From JAIVGV01 sp035295985 (GTDB lineage Bacteria; Acidobacteriota; Blastocatellia; Pyrinomonadales; Pyrinomonadaceae), in contig DATHBT010000319.1 in assembly GCA_035295985.1 (NCBI GenBank), positions 1 through 15,878 on the forward strand: a stretch of 15,878 nt of DNA, read 5' to 3'. The notes under the pieces were generated by a model. The model made no database searches. It was not told the DNA's origin and saw nothing but the letters and a program-made list of their open reading frames with translations. The number at the start of each line of letters is the position of its first letter. Within the stretch, counting starts at the first letter, position 1. The translations under genes were made by a program, and so were the position numbers. Below, piece after piece: positions 14,158-15,878 of the stretch.

Positions 14158-15057
14158 TTACTTAGCCTTGCCGCCCTTCGGCGCGTAGCTCTTGATCGTC
14201 GGGTGGAGGCCGGAGCCGTAGCGCGTGCCGATGGTGCGGACGTAATTCTGCGTCTCGCGGTAGGGCGGAACCTTGTTGCCGTACTTCATCACCGCGCCCT
14301 CGCCGGCGTTGTAGCCGGCCAGCGCGAGCTGCACGTTGCCGTTGAAGAGGCGCAGCAGGTCGCGCAGGTAGCGCGTGCCTGCCCGGACGTTCTGCGCCGG
14401 ATCGTACGGGTTCGTCACGCCGTAGCGCGCGGCCGTGCCCGGCATCAACTGCATCAGCCCCTGCGCGCCCGCGTGGCTCGTCGCCGTGGCGCTGAAGCGC
14501 GACTCCTGGTGCATCACGCAATAGACGAGGTAAGGATCGACGCCGTACTGGTTGCCGTAGTAGTTGATCAACTGATCGAGACCCTTGTGGCCCGTCGTCC
14601 AGGAGCGGACGACCGTGCCGGCCGAGGCGACTTCGAGCGCGGCGGCGCTCGCGGCAGGCTGCGCCGGGGCTTTCAGCGCGGCTTCGAGCACGGTCTCGGC
14701 CGAGGCGAGCTGCTTGCCCGCGTTCTCAAATTTGGCGCGCGCGTCGGCGAGAGCGGTCTCGTTCTCCTCAAGCTCGCGGCGGGCGATGAGTCCTTCGGAG
14801 TGGAGCTGCTTGAGCTGCGCGTGCTTCTCTTCAAGCCGCTTGAGGCTCTTCTCCTCCAGCGCGGCCAGCGCCTTCAGGCTGTCGCGGTACTCCTCCGACG
14901 CCTTGACGAAGTCTTTGCGGAACTGCGCCGGGTCGCTCGCGGTCTCCTGCGCCTGAGCGGTCTGCCCGGCCCTGGCGGCCGACGCCTGATTCTTCTGCGC
15001 GACGGCCGACGTTGCGGCCGAGAGGAGGACCAGGGAGACGATGAGTGCTTTATTCAA
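14158..15057 (-). CDS. Secreted SLT-type lytic transglycosylase with N-terminal coiled coil
   Basis: Predicted periplasmic enzyme that cleaves peptidoglycan between MurNAc and GlcNAc, forming 1,6-anhydroMurNAc. The 299-residue chain starts with a signal peptide (MNKALIVSLVLLSAATSAVA, cut after residue 20). A Lys/Glu/Leu-rich coiled coil follows (about 45-128), then an Ala/Pro linker, then the SLT goose-lysozyme domain (about 155-285). The catalytic Glu is E185 in HQESRFS. Family motifs are GAQGLMQLMPGTAARYG (197-213), ALAGYNAGEGAV (245-256) and PPYRETQNYV (264-273). The start is a TTG at 15057 with no clear ribosome site, but it places the signal peptide correctly. No LysM domain is present; the coiled coil may do the localising. 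It has its own strong terminator. Confidence 0.93.
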   Translation of the reverse strand: MNKALIVSLVLLSAATSAVAQKNQASAARAGQTAQAQETASDPAQFRKDFVKASEEYRDSLKALAALEEKSLKRLEEKHAQLKQLHSEGLIARRELEENETALADARAKFENAGKQLASAETVLEAALKAPAQPAASAAALEVASAGTVVRSWTTGHKGLDQLINYYGNQYGVDPYLVYCVMHQESRFSATATSHAGAQGLMQLMPGTAARYGVTNPYDPAQNVRAGTRYLRDLLRLFNGNVQLALAGYNAGEGAVMKYGNKVPPYRETQNYVRTIGTRYGSGLHPTIKSYAPKGGKAK

Positions 15058-15407
15058 GATTCGGTAATTACTGCTTATTGAGACTGAATTGATTATTGAC
15101 TGTCCGGGGCGAGAGATTTCGCAGGCCCGAAGTGAATACGCCGCGCGGCGTCCGTAAAGTTCCGGCCAAAGCTGACGGCCCGTTTCTGCCGTCTTATGCC
15201 GGCTTGGGCCAGCGCGCGATTTAACTACGCGGAGACGGCCGCGGGGCCGCGCGAGTTACCGAATTTTTTGGGGTCGATGGAAAGGCCGAAAAGCGTCCGC
15301 ATGTAGAAATTCAGATGCGGCCGGGGGGCGAAAATATGCCTCGCCGGGGCGGCCCGCGCGCGCGGAAATAGGCGATTTTTCGGGCAAAAAGGCCGGGTTT
15401 TCGGGCT
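15058..15407. other. Intergenic region upstream of the transglycosylase
   Basis: No gene that I can support. It holds a 14-nt perfect palindrome ACGCCGCGCGGCGT (15138-15151), about 80 nt before the transglycosylase start, and a weak hairpin CCGCAT/ATGCGG (15297-15320). The first is all but pure GC and could be chance; it could also be an operator. The promoter of the transglycosylase should lie here but no convincing hexamer pair is visible. An Arg-rich open frame across 15256-15873 is a shadow of the anti-sigma gene. Confidence 0.5.
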
Positions 15408-15878
15408 TCAGGAGGCCGGGCCTTTGAGGTAGATGTCGCCGGACGGGGCGGGGAGTCCGCCGGCCGGTTCGAGCGTGACGGCGAAGAGTTCGGCGCGTCG
15501 GCCTTCGGGCGGAATTCTCTCGCGCATCTGCGCGCGCCCCGCCTGATCGGTCGTGAAGACGGAGCCGGGCAGGGGCTTCCCGCCGGCGATGTACCAGAGC
15601 TGGTAAGCCTTGCCGGCGGGCGGCGGCGGGAGCTTCGCGGCGACGAGGACGGCCTCGCCCGTCGCCTCGCTGAAGACGAGGCGGGCGCGCGCTTCGGACG
15701 CGGCCGGGGTGCCGGTCAGTTCCGCGACGTGCGAGTCGGGCGCGGAGAGCAGTTCGGCCTCGCCGCGCGCGCTGGCTAGCTCCGTGCGCGTCGCGGCGAG
15801 TTCCGAGAACGCATCTTCGTATTGGGCGGAGATGCGCGCGAGGTCTGCGCGCAACTGGTTGTTGCGCTGCCACAGCAC
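15408..15878 (-). CDS. RskA-like anti-sigma factor, C-terminal part (cut by the window end)
   Basis: The visible 156 residues are the extracytoplasmic half of an anti-sigma-K (RskA) family protein. They begin in an N-terminal coiled-coil segment (QRNNQLRADLARISAQYEDA and on, to about 45). The RskA domain follows with ARLVFSEATGEAVLVAAKLP, PPPAGKAYQLWYIAGGKPLP, GSVFTTDQAGRAQM and FAVTLEPAGGLPAPSGDIYL. The zinc-finger sigma-binding domain and the membrane helix must lie beyond the window; the true start is not visible. Such proteins hold an ECF sigma factor at the membrane, and the sigma gene is usually just upstream, here outside the window. Family assignment is firm, and the cognate sigma factor is unknown. 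Confidence 0.88.
   Translation of the reverse strand: MLWQRNNQLRADLARISAQYEDAFSELAATRTELASARGEAELLSAPDSHVAELTGTPAASEARARLVFSEATGEAVLVAAKLPPPPAGKAYQLWYIAGGKPLPGSVFTTDQAGRAQMRERIPPEGRRAELFAVTLEPAGGLPAPSGDIYLKGPAS

Noticed and set aside
15138..15151. Perfect palindrome ACGCCGCGCGGCGT as an operator
   Set aside because: Nearly all G and C, so expected by chance in such DNA; nothing nearby supports a binding site.
15297..15320. Hairpin CCGCAT/ATGCGG as terminator of the anti-sigma gene
   Set aside because: Only 6 bp and 88 nt or more past the stop, with no T run directly after it.

Overview
The window reads as a high-GC, gene-dense bacterial chromosome segment. My best guess is Acidobacteriota, class Blastocatellia (Pyrinomonadales-like). 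The reasons are the Asn/Ala-rich linkers that follow the lipobox in two lipoproteins, a secreted protein of a type I associate with that group, and several families of dispersed intergenic hairpin repeats. This is inference from sequence style; no rRNA or other marker is present. I see no phage, transposase, CRISPR array, tRNA or rRNA.

Layout. From 79 to 6562 everything is on the minus strand: thiC (thiamine pyrimidine synthesis) behind a TPP riboswitch, an uncharacterised secreted protein, a Uma2-family nuclease-like protein, moaA (molybdenum cofactor), a minimal GntR-type regulator and queG (queuosine). From 6880 to 11465 the plus strand carries a NagZ-like glycosidase, a bactofilin, a small CxxC protein and two DUF4440/SnoaL-like lipoproteins, the second with an internal domain duplication. 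The last part has mixed orientation: an AmmeMemoRadiSam-type radical SAM gene (minus) divergent from an MBL-fold hydrolase (plus), a 66-aa protein (minus), a secreted SLT lytic transglycosylase (minus) and, cut by the window end, an RskA-like anti-sigma factor (minus).

How the genes relate. There is no single pathway. The minus-strand left half is rich in cofactor enzymes that carry [4Fe-4S] clusters (ThiC, MoaA, QueG), and the AmrS-like enzyme is a fourth. NagZ, bactofilin and the SLT transglycosylase all touch the cell wall or cell shape but sit in separate transcription units.

The most interesting feature is non-coding. Four types of hairpin repeat occur (2176-2275, 6641-6761 with a second copy at 13926-14019, 8142-8198, and 13532-13619). 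Two of them are built from exact 7-nt units. One, made of ATTGCGG/ATTGCTG heptamers, lies inside the thiC TPP riboswitch, between the conserved CTGAGA and GACCC segments, where the optional P3a stem belongs. It appears to expand the aptamer while leaving the recognisable ligand-binding core and a downstream terminator intact.
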